Shown here: piece after piece, positions 20,028 through 29,547 of the stretch | How the letters are laid out: the number at the start of each line of letters is the position of its first letter | How positions within the stretch are numbered: the stretch's first letter is position 1 | Assembly: GCA_947644195.1 (NCBI GenBank) | Contig: CANRZB010000010.1 | Location: 1 to 64,000, forward strand | Source of the DNA: an uncultured Clostridium sp. | GTDB taxonomy: Bacteria > Bacillota > Clostridia > Lachnospirales > Lachnospiraceae | Direction of reading: 5' to 3' | Length of the DNA: 64,000 bases | Program-made: the position numbers and the translations under genes | The notes under the pieces: generated by a model | What the model saw: only the letters and a program-made list of their open reading frames with translations | The model's database searches: none | What the model was told of the DNA's origin: nothing

Positions 20028-20690
20028 ATGGCGCAGAATAAAGTTCTGATCGTGGAAGATGAAGTTTCCATCGCGAAGATGATTGCGATGAATCTTAAAG
20101 TTGCGGGATATGATACCACTATTTTTCACAATGGAAAAGAGGCAGCGGAAGCACTGGAAGAAAAACAAGATTATGATATTGCCCTGTTGGATGTGATGCT
20201 TCCGGGAATGGATGGATTTTCCTTATTTGAGATTGTAGATTCCTATGGAATTCCAGCCATTTTTTTGACGGCGAAGGATGATATCAATTCAAAGATCCAA
20301 GGTCTGCAGGGAGGCGCTGAGGATTATATTGTGAAACCTTTTGAGATGTTAGAACTCATGGTGCGGATGGAAAAGGTGCTGGAACGGACGAAAAAGTTGA
20401 GTGACAGTATCCGGGTATTGGATGTGGAAATCGACTTACAGAAACGGACGGTGCATAAAAATGGAGTGGAAATTCCACTCAAACCGATGGAGTTTGAGCT
20501 CCTGTGTGTGTTGGCACGCAATAAAAATATTGCGGTCTCCAGGGAAGACCTTCTTCGACGAGTATGGGGCATGGATTATGTAGGGGAAACCAGAACCGTG
20601 GATGTCCATATCGGACAGCTTAGAAAAAAGTTATCTCTGAGTGAAAACATAAAAACGGTATCTAAGATGGGATATCGGTTGGAGGAATAG
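20028..20690 (+). CDS. OmpR-family response regulator
   Basis: Receiver domain (VLIVEDE...DVMLPGMDG) and winged-helix output. Confidence 0.92.
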   Translation: MAQNKVLIVEDEVSIAKMIAMNLKVAGYDTTIFHNGKEAAEALEEKQDYDIALLDVMLPGMDGFSLFEIVDSYGIPAIFLTAKDDINSKIQGLQGGAEDYIVKPFEMLELMVRMEKVLERTKKLSDSIRVLDVEIDLQKRTVHKNGVEIPLKPMEFELLCVLARNKNIAVSREDLLRRVWGMDYVGETRTVDVHIGQLRKKLSLSENIKTVSKMGYRLEE

Positions 20691-20692
20691 AG

Positions 20693-22084
20693 ATGCGTTT
20701 AAGAACAAAAATGATTCTGATTTGCTGTATCAGCATTTTGTGTTCTTCGGCAATTTGTAGCGCAGCAGTTTACAGCTTGGTAAAACGAATTTCCCTGGAT
20801 GCGGCAGAGAGCCAGAGTTATCGGAATACCTACCTGTTATTTTCGGAAATCGAGGAAAGAATTACAACCCTGATGGATGGTAAGGAAGAGGAGATAGAAC
20901 AAAAAGTGTTGGCATATCTCTTGAAGATGCAGGGTGATGAACTGCTTCTCGGCTTTATGGCCGGGGAACCAGGAGAAGAAATCTTTAACAACACGATTTT
21001 TCAGCAGAGAGAGTTGTCTGGTCTGTCTTATCATTCTTTGGAAGAATTGGATGGAAGAATTGATGTAGCAGAAATGAAATGGGAGGGCAGACATTTCCTG
21101 GTCTTTCGGCAAGAGTTAAACGGAACCTGTGTCTTATATAAATTAGAGGAAGTGACTTATGTATGGTCACGCATGAGAATGTTGGGATTGGGTTTGCTTC
21201 TGCTGACAGTTGTAATTGCGGCAGTAGTCTGTTTGATTCTATTTGTCATATTAAATCGAATGTTGCGTCCCTTACATCAATTAAACGAGAGTGCGAAACA
21301 GATTGCCAGAGGCCGGTATGAGGAACGGGTGGCTGTCGAGCAAACGGATGAAATCGGGGAACTCAGCGGCAACTTTAATGTGATGGCAGAGGCGGTACAA
21401 TCCCACATTCAAAAACTAAAAGAGATTGAACAGAAACGAACATTATTTATGGGGAATTTAACCCATGAGTTAAAAACACCGATGACGGCAATTTCTGGTT
21501 ATGCCAAGACCCTCCTAACGGTAAAACTGCCAGAGGAAGACCGGGAAGATGCGTTATCCTATATCTACCAGGAGAGCTGCCGTTTGGAGAGACTTTCCAA
21601 AAAGATGATGCATCTGTTACTGTTAGAGGAAGAGGATGATCCGATTAGCCTGACGGAAGTGTCGGCGGAACAACTATTTCACAATGCAGAGGAGGCATGC
21701 AGCCAAAGTTTGTTGGAAGCCGGAATCGACCTAGAATGTCACTCGGATGGCGCGCACTTTTTGGTGGATACCGATCTGATGACCGAGGTGTTGATCAATC
21801 TGATTGACAATGCCTGTAAAGCCAGTAACCGAGGGGATCGTATCATTTTATCAGCGGGAGAAAACGTGATTGTAGTACAAGATTTTGGCAGAGGAATCCC
21901 GGAAGAGGAGCAGGCAAAAATCCTGGAGCCATTCTACCGCATTGATCAGTCCAGGAGTCGGGAGAATGGTGGAGCCGGTCTGGGACTTGCGATAACGGTT
22001 ATGATTCTGAAACGCCATCACTGTAGTATCCGGATGGAGAGCAGGATCGGAGAAGGGACCCGAATGATTTTACAATTTGTTTAA
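20693..22084 (+). CDS. Sensor histidine kinase (HAMP, HisKA, HATPase)
   Basis: NLTHELKTPMTAISGYAK, GAGLGLAI; adjacent to response regulator. Confidence 0.92.
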   Translation: MRLRTKMILICCISILCSSAICSAAVYSLVKRISLDAAESQSYRNTYLLFSEIEERITTLMDGKEEEIEQKVLAYLLKMQGDELLLGFMAGEPGEEIFNNTIFQQRELSGLSYHSLEELDGRIDVAEMKWEGRHFLVFRQELNGTCVLYKLEEVTYVWSRMRMLGLGLLLLTVVIAAVVCLILFVILNRMLRPLHQLNESAKQIARGRYEERVAVEQTDEIGELSGNFNVMAEAVQSHIQKLKEIEQKRTLFMGNLTHELKTPMTAISGYAKTLLTVKLPEEDREDALSYIYQESCRLERLSKKMMHLLLLEEEDDPISLTEVSAEQLFHNAEEACSQSLLEAGIDLECHSDGAHFLVDTDLMTEVLINLIDNACKASNRGDRIILSAGENVIVVQDFGRGIPEEEQAKILEPFYRIDQSRSRENGGAGLGLAITVMILKRHHCSIRMESRIGEGTRMILQFV

Positions 22085-22106
22085 ATAATGATGAATACTT
22101 GTTGCA

Positions 22107-22144
22107 AACATCCATGTTAGAATGACTCTGACATGGATGTTTTC
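22107..22144 (+). terminator. Hairpin AACATCCATGT...ACATGGATGTTTT
   Basis: 11-bp stem after histidine kinase stop. Confidence 0.65.
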
Positions 22145-22216
22145 GTCTGAAATATTTTGGAAACCAGAAGCAAACAGACGAAAGGGTTATAAATTTTTAG
22201 TAAGGAGGGGCTGTTT

Positions 22217-23773
22217 ATGAGAAGATGTAAGATCGTTGGGATCCTTTCGGCTGTCCTGGTCTTTTCCCTGACAGGCTGTGCAGGAAATCCGGAGAAATCT
22301 GTAGTCCGGGAAAAGAATATGGATAAAATGCTGCAGGAGGCGAAGAAGAAAGAAGATACTAATTCCTATGAGCAAGTTAAGGAGGAAGTAAAACAATATG
22401 AGAGTTATCAGACAAAGATTCAGGATAAGGATCTGAAAGTAAATGTGGATGTAGATGCAAAAGTGGAGATTCCTGAGGTAGATCAACTTTCTGTCTATCG
22501 TGCCAGCCAGAAAAAAATAGATCAAAAGCTTCTGGATACGATTCGCAATGCGCTAACCCCGGATATCACCTACTATGATGGGGATAAGAGCAATGCCAGG
22601 ACGAAATCGGTCATTGCGAAAGAAATCAGGGAGATTGAGCGACAGAAAGCAAACGAGAAAAGGGATGATCAGGTTGAGGAATCGGAATATGAGGAAATGC
22701 TTGCAGACTTGAAGAAGGAATATAAAACAGCGCCGGATAAGGTTACTCTGACAGATTATCCGACGGACCATAAGATTCAGGAGATCCGAAAACAGCATGA
22801 AGCCAATCCAGGAGATTCTTTTTTTGACTGGTTGTACGATTTGCATGGCAACGGAAAATTCTTCTATGGTGTCAGTGATGGGAAAGATGGGAATTATCAT
22901 TCCCTATTTATGCAGAATTCCGCTGATTATGGCAACTGTATACGGTATTCCAGCAATCACAATGGATACGAAGCCAGAATGTACCATGCCAATGTGGAAG
23001 ATGACCTTGACAACATTGTTCCTATAGAAAATGGAAAAGAGCCTGATTTTTCTAAAAAGAAAGCAGGACAAGTAATAGAAACGGATACTACGATCCAGTG
23101 TGCAGAGAATGAGCCTTTGACAATATCGGAAGAGGAGGCCAAGAGACGAGCAGATGCGATTATGGAGCAGACGGGTCTGTCAAATTATGCAATTTATGAT
23201 CAAGGGTTGTATGCCCAAACGTTGGAAAAAGAGGAAGACACGGGTGATACGGCAGTCCGCTACCGGAAAATATATCGGTTTCTATATTTGCGGGAACTGG
23301 ACGGCGTCCTGGTCGACAACCGGGCAGGTTATAAATTGCTAGACGAATGGCAGGGAAAAGATTATGTAAAAAAGATGTGGGGGAGCGAAGCAGTGGCTGT
23401 GGCTGTCAATGACAGCGGCATCGTGGGCTTTTATTATCTTTCTCCGCTGAAAATCAAAGAAACCGTGGTGGGGCAGAGCCGGATCAAATCGTTCCAGGAA
23501 ATTAAAGAAACGTTTGAGCAGATGGTAGTAATCAAAAATACTGCAACAGACGTTGAAGGAATGGAGGATGCAAAAGTATCCATTAAAGTGACCGATGTCA
23601 GGCTGGTCTATACCAGGATCAGTGAAAAGGACAGTTTTGACACGGGATTGATTGTGCCTGTCTGGAATTTTGAGGGAAGCATTGTAGATGCCTATGGGGA
23701 GAAAACGACGGGTACGGTATTGTCGATCAATGCCATTGACGGTTCCGTCATTGATTACAGATTGGGGTATTAA
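22217..23773 (+). CDS. Lipoprotein of unknown function
   Basis: MRRCKIVGILSAVLVFSLTGCAG lipobox. Confidence 0.75.
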   Translation: MRRCKIVGILSAVLVFSLTGCAGNPEKSVVREKNMDKMLQEAKKKEDTNSYEQVKEEVKQYESYQTKIQDKDLKVNVDVDAKVEIPEVDQLSVYRASQKKIDQKLLDTIRNALTPDITYYDGDKSNARTKSVIAKEIREIERQKANEKRDDQVEESEYEEMLADLKKEYKTAPDKVTLTDYPTDHKIQEIRKQHEANPGDSFFDWLYDLHGNGKFFYGVSDGKDGNYHSLFMQNSADYGNCIRYSSNHNGYEARMYHANVEDDLDNIVPIENGKEPDFSKKKAGQVIETDTTIQCAENEPLTISEEEAKRRADAIMEQTGLSNYAIYDQGLYAQTLEKEEDTGDTAVRYRKIYRFLYLRELDGVLVDNRAGYKLLDEWQGKDYVKKMWGSEAVAVAVNDSGIVGFYYLSPLKIKETVVGQSRIKSFQEIKETFEQMVVIKNTATDVEGMEDAKVSIKVTDVRLVYTRISEKDSFDTGLIVPVWNFEGSIVDAYGEKTTGTVLSINAIDGSVIDYRLGY

Positions 23774-23775
23774 GG

Positions 23776-24396
23776 ATGAATAGCTTTGAAAGCGATATGA
23801 AACGGGCGTTTTGCAGTATTAATTTTTTCATCGCTTTACTCGTGGAGTGTGTGATTTTGTGCCGCGCTGGTTGGGAATCCGAGCTGTTTCGAATCAGTGT
23901 GCCGGTGCTGGCCTCTTTTCCTTACTCTACTGCATGGCTCAACGAATATCAGAGCGGATTTGTCAAGGAGTACCTTCCCCGGTGCGGGAGGAAGTCTTAT
24001 ATCTGGGGGAAGCTGCTTGCCTGTGGAATCAGCGGGGGAGCCCTGCCAGTCCTTGCTGGTTTGTTTGCCCAGTGTGTTGGGATCGAACCGAAAGGAGATC
24101 TGTTTCTCTTATTTTTCTCCGGGGTGTTTTGGGCAGTGGTGGCTGCTACGCTTGCAGCGGCAGCAAACAGCCGTTATGTGGCATATGGCGGAGCGTTTGT
24201 CCTATGTTATATGTTGGTGATCTTGTATCAGCGTTATTTCAAAGCTTTGTACTGTCTGTATCCCGTGGAATGGTATGCCCCGGAGCATACCTGGATTTTG
24301 GGGGACACGGGAATCCTGCTCATGGTAGGTGGATTCATCCTAATCGTTAGTATTCTCTTTTATGAGATTGTGGGGAGGTGCATAGAACATGTCTAA
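23776..24396 (+). CDS. Polytopic membrane protein (probable ABC-2-like subunit)
   Basis: Multiple hydrophobic segments; translationally coupled to the next gene. Confidence 0.65.
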   Translation: MNSFESDMKRAFCSINFFIALLVECVILCRAGWESELFRISVPVLASFPYSTAWLNEYQSGFVKEYLPRCGRKSYIWGKLLACGISGGALPVLAGLFAQCVGIEPKGDLFLLFFSGVFWAVVAATLAAAANSRYVAYGGAFVLCYMLVILYQRYFKALYCLYPVEWYAPEHTWILGDTGILLMVGGFILIVSILFYEIVGRCIEHV

Positions 24397-25276
24397 GATA
24401 CGGCAGATCTTTTATATTGCCTGTTCTAATTTTCGGAAATGGCATAAAAATCCTCAGATTATTCTATGCTTCCTGCTTGCCTTTATTTTCTGTTTTTTGC
24501 TTTCCGATAAGGTAATGCAGTTTGCACTGGCGCATGGAACCCACCTACAGGGTTTGGAAGCTTTTATCTGGACATTTGGCGATTCCCAGTCGGTACTTGC
24601 GATTTCAATTTTATTGCTTCTGCTCTTTTCGGGAATTCCAGATTTATCCAATGAAGTACCCTATTTCATGATTCGGACGGATCGAAAAGTATGGATGATG
24701 GGGCAGATTATCTACCTGATCCTGGCAACCTTTTGCTTCATGTTGTTTATTCTAGCAGCAACAGTGTTTCTATCTTCCAGCCGTGCTTATCCTGCCAATC
24801 TGTGGAGTGATACCGCAGCGATTCTGGGATATTCGGAAGTCGGAGAAAGTCTGGCAGTACCTGCGTTTGTGAAAGTATTGGAATTGACCGATCCCTATCG
24901 CTGTACCTTGCATATTTTTTTGTTGATGACGGGCTACACAGTAACCATGGCAGGCATCATTCTGTTTTGGAATCTTTGCAGAAACAACGGAGGTATGGTT
25001 GGGGGGCTGGTCTACAGTGTGTTTGGTTTGTTAATGAATCCAGATATCGTGGCTAAATGGTTTGGGATTTCCATGGAACGGATGAGGATTGCCAATATTT
25101 TAAGCGGCTGGATTTCTCCGCTAAACCACGCTACTTACTACATGCATAGTTTTGGTTATGATAATCTGCCCAAACTCTGGCAGTCCTATCTGTTTTATTT
25201 ATTCACCAGTATTTTGCTCTTTGTGGCTTCTCTCTACAAAATAAAAAATTATCCGTTTCAGTTTACGGGAACCTGA
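24389..25276 (+). CDS. Polytopic membrane protein (probable ABC transporter permease)
   Basis: Multiple TM segments; upstream of ATPase. Confidence 0.65.
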   Translation: MSKIRQIFYIACSNFRKWHKNPQIILCFLLAFIFCFLLSDKVMQFALAHGTHLQGLEAFIWTFGDSQSVLAISILLLLLFSGIPDLSNEVPYFMIRTDRKVWMMGQIIYLILATFCFMLFILAATVFLSSSRAYPANLWSDTAAILGYSEVGESLAVPAFVKVLELTDPYRCTLHIFLLMTGYTVTMAGIILFWNLCRNNGGMVGGLVYSVFGLLMNPDIVAKWFGISMERMRIANILSGWISPLNHATYYMHSFGYDNLPKLWQSYLFYLFTSILLFVASLYKIKNYPFQFTGT

Positions 25277-25353
25277 TTCCGAGACCGGAAAGAACAAGGT
25301 AAGTGAAATATGATATGTAATGTGGGATGAAATTCAGAAAATGGAGGACGGCG

Positions 25354-26007
25354 ATGGAAGAGAGCCAAGGAATTGTAGTAGATCATGTTTATAAATCTTT
25401 TGGAAAAGAGAGGGTGTTAAATGACATTAGTTTTACCATTCCTCCAGGCACAATCTATGGGGTGGTCGGTAATAATGGAAGTGGAAAGACGGTATTGATG
25501 AAATGCATCTGTGGTTTTATGAAATGTGACCAGGGAACCATTCTGGTAAACGGAAAACGGGTTGGCAAGGAAGTGGATTTTCCCGATCGTCTGGGTGTTA
25601 TTATTGAGACACCAGGATTTATCCCGAATTTGACAGGATATAAGAATTTAAAAATACTTGCTGCGCTGAAAGGGAGAATCGGGAAAAAGGAAATCAGGGA
25701 GACTTTGGAAAAAGTGGGACTTGCGCCGGACATGAAAAAACCGGTGGCAAAATATTCCCTGGGAATGAGGCAAAGGCTGGGAATTGCCCAGGCAATCATG
25801 GAGGATCCTTCGGTACTGGTTCTGGATGAACCTTTTAATGGACTTGACCGCTATGGAGTTGTGGAAATTCGTTCCTTGCTAAAAGAGCTGAAGGCAGACG
25901 GAAAATCCATTCTGCTTGCCAGCCACAATGCGCAGGATATCGAAGAACTTTGTGACCAGGTCAAGGATTTGATGGATAGGACAGGGTACGAGGAGGATAG
26001 AAAATGA
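25354..26007 (+). CDS. ABC transporter ATP-binding protein
   Basis: Walker A GNNGSGKT, signature SLGMRQRLG, Walker B VLVLDEP, switch His. Confidence 0.93.
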   Translation: MEESQGIVVDHVYKSFGKERVLNDISFTIPPGTIYGVVGNNGSGKTVLMKCICGFMKCDQGTILVNGKRVGKEVDFPDRLGVIIETPGFIPNLTGYKNLKILAALKGRIGKKEIRETLEKVGLAPDMKKPVAKYSLGMRQRLGIAQAIMEDPSVLVLDEPFNGLDRYGVVEIRSLLKELKADGKSILLASHNAQDIEELCDQVKDLMDRTGYEEDRK

Positions 26008-27932
26008 TTTTTGTAAAAAGGTGGAAACGAAAATACTTTATGTTGCTACTGTGTCTGGTAAGCTGTTTGATGGTGGAGATGGGAAAGAGCAATATCCTAA
26101 TCAGTAAAGCGAAACAGCAGACCCAGGAATCTACAGGAAAAGATACAGAGGGGAGTTCTGAAGATGGAGAGGGGATACCGGGGGGATCGGATGCAGGGAG
26201 CATGGGGGGATTTGTGATTGATAACCAGAACCGTTATGAGGACATGGACAAATCGTATTCTGGGGGATATCTTCCCAAGATCGAGGGAAAAAAAGCGGTG
26301 GTGGTGCTGCCATTATTGGCAAAGCGAAAGCTGTCCCAAAACCGGGTCAATGTTTCTCTGCGCTTTGGGGAATCGGAACATCTTCCGTTTGTGCAAAAAA
26401 ATTATGAAAAAACGGTTGCTTATGGCTATCATAAAACAGGAAACCAGGGGAAACTGTCAGGATGTTATCTGATTACTTTTGCCCTGGAGTTAAAGAAAGA
26501 ATATTATAATGGGAATTATCCGGTAAGTCTGTCCGTATCCGCTGAGGACGAATCCGGGGTAGAAATTAGCCAGGAATTTACGGTATCTGTAGCACTGACA
26601 AATGGAAAAGAGATGGATGGGGACAGCGCCCAGGGGACGGGAGAATCTGGCGGTGCATCTTATTTTTCTGTTGATAACCGCACGGTTTATCCGGGGATGA
26701 ACAGATCGTATTCGAGAGGATATGTCCCAAAAGAGGGATCGGGAAAAGTTCATCTGCTACTTCCATTGCAGGCAAAGCGTTCGTTGTCGAAAAAGGAGCT
26801 GACTGCCAGCGTCCGGTTTGGGGAGTCTGAAAATCTACCATTTGTACACAAGAATTATGATAAGATGATCTGCTATGGAAATCATCAGACTGGAAAGAAG
26901 GGGAAGAAAGCAGGCTGCTATCTGGTGAATTTTGATTTGAGCCTGAAAGCGGATTATTATAATGGCAGCTATCCTGTGACCGTCGCTGTCACAGCACAGG
27001 ACGAATCCGGGTTGGAAATCAGCCAGGAGTTTACCTTGTATGTTTCGCTAACAAGAGGGAAGCAACCGGAGGGAGACGCGGCACAGGCTGGTGCAGAAGA
27101 AAACCAGCCGCAGTTTGCACCGAAAGTCAGGGTGGCAGCTTGTCAGCTTTCCGATCATACCATTTTGTGCGGAAAGGAGTTTACAGCAAAGTTGACATTG
27201 CTCAATTCCAGCAAAACCAGCCCAGTCAAAAACATGTTGATTAAAATTGCTCCCGGGGAAAATGTGGAGTTGACGGAAGCCACGGGAAGCAGCTATGTGA
27301 ATCATTTGGAAAGCGGAAAAACTTGCACGGTCTCTGTTCCGCTTCGGGTCAAAGCGGTCGCTCCGGGCGGACAGTATGAATTCGTAGTAACGATGGACTA
27401 TGCCGATCAAAAGGGGAATCCGTATACGATGGAGGAAACGGTAAAAATATCGGCACAGCAGCAGGCAGAATTAGAAATTGCACCCCTGGGTATGCCGCGG
27501 GAAATTCAGATGGGAGAAACGATAGAACTACAGGCGCAGGCAATGAATCTGGGGAAGGGGAAGTTGTATAATGTCCGTGCATCCTTGGAAGCAGATGGTT
27601 TGGCGGCATCCGGCATGGCGTTTATCGGAGATATGGAGGCCGGGACTTCCATGAACGGCAGTATGGAATTGACGGTAGAGGGATTGTCAGGAGATTCCCT
27701 GTATGGCACGACGCAGGGAAAGGTCATATTTTATTATGAAGATGAGCAGGGGAAGGAAATGACACAGGAGCAGGAGTTTGAAACGACCATTTTATCTCCC
27801 TTAAAAGCAGAGCAAAATGATACCCCGGAAGATGATACGAAACAGTGGTGGATCATTATGGGGGTAATCGTATTTTGTCTGGTGCAGGCGGCAGTGATGG
27901 TTCTTTATCGTCGGAGAAAGGAAAAACTATGA
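26004..27932 (+). CDS. Exported, C-terminally anchored protein with a duplicated N-terminal module (COG1361-like)
   Basis: N-terminal signal, two homologous blocks (about 26209-26607 and 26659-27060), C-terminal TM WWIIMGVIVFCLVQAAVMVLY. Confidence 0.7.
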   Translation: MIFVKRWKRKYFMLLLCLVSCLMVEMGKSNILISKAKQQTQESTGKDTEGSSEDGEGIPGGSDAGSMGGFVIDNQNRYEDMDKSYSGGYLPKIEGKKAVVVLPLLAKRKLSQNRVNVSLRFGESEHLPFVQKNYEKTVAYGYHKTGNQGKLSGCYLITFALELKKEYYNGNYPVSLSVSAEDESGVEISQEFTVSVALTNGKEMDGDSAQGTGESGGASYFSVDNRTVYPGMNRSYSRGYVPKEGSGKVHLLLPLQAKRSLSKKELTASVRFGESENLPFVHKNYDKMICYGNHQTGKKGKKAGCYLVNFDLSLKADYYNGSYPVTVAVTAQDESGLEISQEFTLYVSLTRGKQPEGDAAQAGAEENQPQFAPKVRVAACQLSDHTILCGKEFTAKLTLLNSSKTSPVKNMLIKIAPGENVELTEATGSSYVNHLESGKTCTVSVPLRVKAVAPGGQYEFVVTMDYADQKGNPYTMEETVKISAQQQAELEIAPLGMPREIQMGETIELQAQAMNLGKGKLYNVRASLEADGLAASGMAFIGDMEAGTSMNGSMELTVEGLSGDSLYGTTQGKVIFYYEDEQGKEMTQEQEFETTILSPLKAEQNDTPEDDTKQWWIIMGVIVFCLVQAAVMVLYRRRKEKL

Positions 27933-28792
27933 TCAATAGAATCAAAGATCTGATCAGGCTGCGGAAACAAAATGATGCAGTAAAAATAATGCTGCTTTTT
28001 CTCCTGGCAGGAATCACATCAGCCTTCAGCATCCTTTATTATGCCTGGGAAATTTATTATTTTGTCAATACTCCGGCGGAATATGTTCTTTCATCGAATC
28101 AGATCATTTCTGGGAAGCAGGTGCAGACTTTGCTGCAGATGAAAGATGTTGTCAGGATCAGCCGTCAATTGGATACCTCGCTTACGATAAAATATAGGGG
28201 GAAGGAAGCTGTCATCAATGCAGTTTTGCTATCGCAGGATTATATTGAGAAAATGTATGATACGACACTTCCGTCGGGTGCAAAAAGAATATTTTTGGAT
28301 CCTGTCTCTTTTGAAAATCTACAGCAGGAGTGGTCGGAGGATGGGGTGGAGGGTGTCGGGATCGACAGCAGACAGGCGGAACACAATGAGGGGATGGATG
28401 TCCGCTATGCGATGATGGAGATGCTGCCGGATCAGACAGGGGAGACAGCGGAGGATATCTTAACCGATCAGCCGGCCCGCTTGATTGTGACAAAGCCGGA
28501 AAACCAGGAAGGGGAAGGACTGGTTTGTCTGGTTGGGTCGGAGAGCCAATTATTAAAAGGAGCAAACGGCCTGAGGATACAGTTTCGCAGTCATGACCTG
28601 GATGGACTTCAGGTGGATCGTCTGGAAAAGTTGGGATATCAGATTGAGAATGAGGAGAGGGTAATGGAGCAGGAGTTTGCAATGAAAATGAAGCTGCTGC
28701 ATATTCGGTATGGGTTATTGATTCTGGGGGGATGCCTGGTTGCGGTATTTGCGATAAGGAAGTGGGGAGTGTTGATTGGCTGCGAGGGGTAG
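27929..28792 (+). CDS. Membrane protein of unknown function (two TM segments flanking an extracellular domain)
   Basis: N- and C-terminal hydrophobic segments; ATG overlaps the upstream stop. Confidence 0.6.
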   Translation: MINRIKDLIRLRKQNDAVKIMLLFLLAGITSAFSILYYAWEIYYFVNTPAEYVLSSNQIISGKQVQTLLQMKDVVRISRQLDTSLTIKYRGKEAVINAVLLSQDYIEKMYDTTLPSGAKRIFLDPVSFENLQQEWSEDGVEGVGIDSRQAEHNEGMDVRYAMMEMLPDQTGETAEDILTDQPARLIVTKPENQEGEGLVCLVGSESQLLKGANGLRIQFRSHDLDGLQVDRLEKLGYQIENEERVMEQEFAMKMKLLHIRYGLLILGGCLVAVFAIRKWGVLIGCEG

Positions 28793-28872
28793 GAGGATTT
28801 TGGAGAGAATAGATAGTATTTATTACTTGAAATATATCAAGTAATAATATATAATATAAGTGCTGTTTGGTA

Positions 28873-28903
28873 AATATAGCGGTGGATACCGCTATATTTT
28901 TAT
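28873..28903 (+). terminator. Rho-independent terminator AATATAGCGGT-GGAT-ACCGCTATATT TTT
   Basis: 11-bp perfect stem, 4-nt loop, T-tract. Confidence 0.85.
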
Positions 28904-28969
28904 GGTATAGGTTTTGATTTATTAATAATGCATAAAAGTAGTTATGTTTAATAAGTCTGGAGGAATGAT

Positions 28970-29455
28970 ATGGTAGGAAAGGAGAGGTTGATAAAATTTT
29001 GTTGTGCACTCATTATTAGTTTCTTACTATTAAGTTTAGATAGAATATATCAAATACAATATCAATCTATTTGGTCAGAGAGTGACTTGGAGCCTATGTG
29101 GAAATATGATACGGTACGTATATCTGAAGGAATGTGGGCTTCACAAGAACCATTGAATAGAGAAGATAAGATTAAATTGTATTTTGTATTAGGAAGTGCA
29201 AAGAAATATAGGGAGAATGAGAAAAAATATAAATTAGATGAAATTAGTTTTATGTCTTATCCCAGCATAGCATTTATAACGGATAGATGGGATGGCATAG
29301 ATGATATTTCAATAGTATGGGAATATGAAGAAAATACACTTTTTGTGGGAGCGGATGATGATACAAAAACTCGATATTTTCTTGACGAAAAGCATGCAAA
29401 GGTCTTGTATGGTCTGTGTGAGAGATATCATTGCATACCCGCTGGTGCACAGTAA
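28970..29455 (+). CDS. Hypothetical membrane-anchored protein
   Basis: N-terminal TM; RBS-like TGGAGG. Confidence 0.5.
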   Translation: MVGKERLIKFCCALIISFLLLSLDRIYQIQYQSIWSESDLEPMWKYDTVRISEGMWASQEPLNREDKIKLYFVLGSAKKYRENEKKYKLDEISFMSYPSIAFITDRWDGIDDISIVWEYEENTLFVGADDDTKTRYFLDEKHAKVLYGLCERYHCIPAGAQ

Positions 29456-29547
29456 AAATTAAGTTAATTTTTATGGTTTTTTGTGTGATAATAGTAAAGC
29501 AATAGTGACAGAGGGGATTACATGCAATAATGTGGAGAAAGGAAATT

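Noticed and set aside
28215-29009. 264-aa minus-strand ORF
   Set aside because: Pro/Ser-rich shadow of the 27929-28792 gene; covers the terminator and adjacent start region
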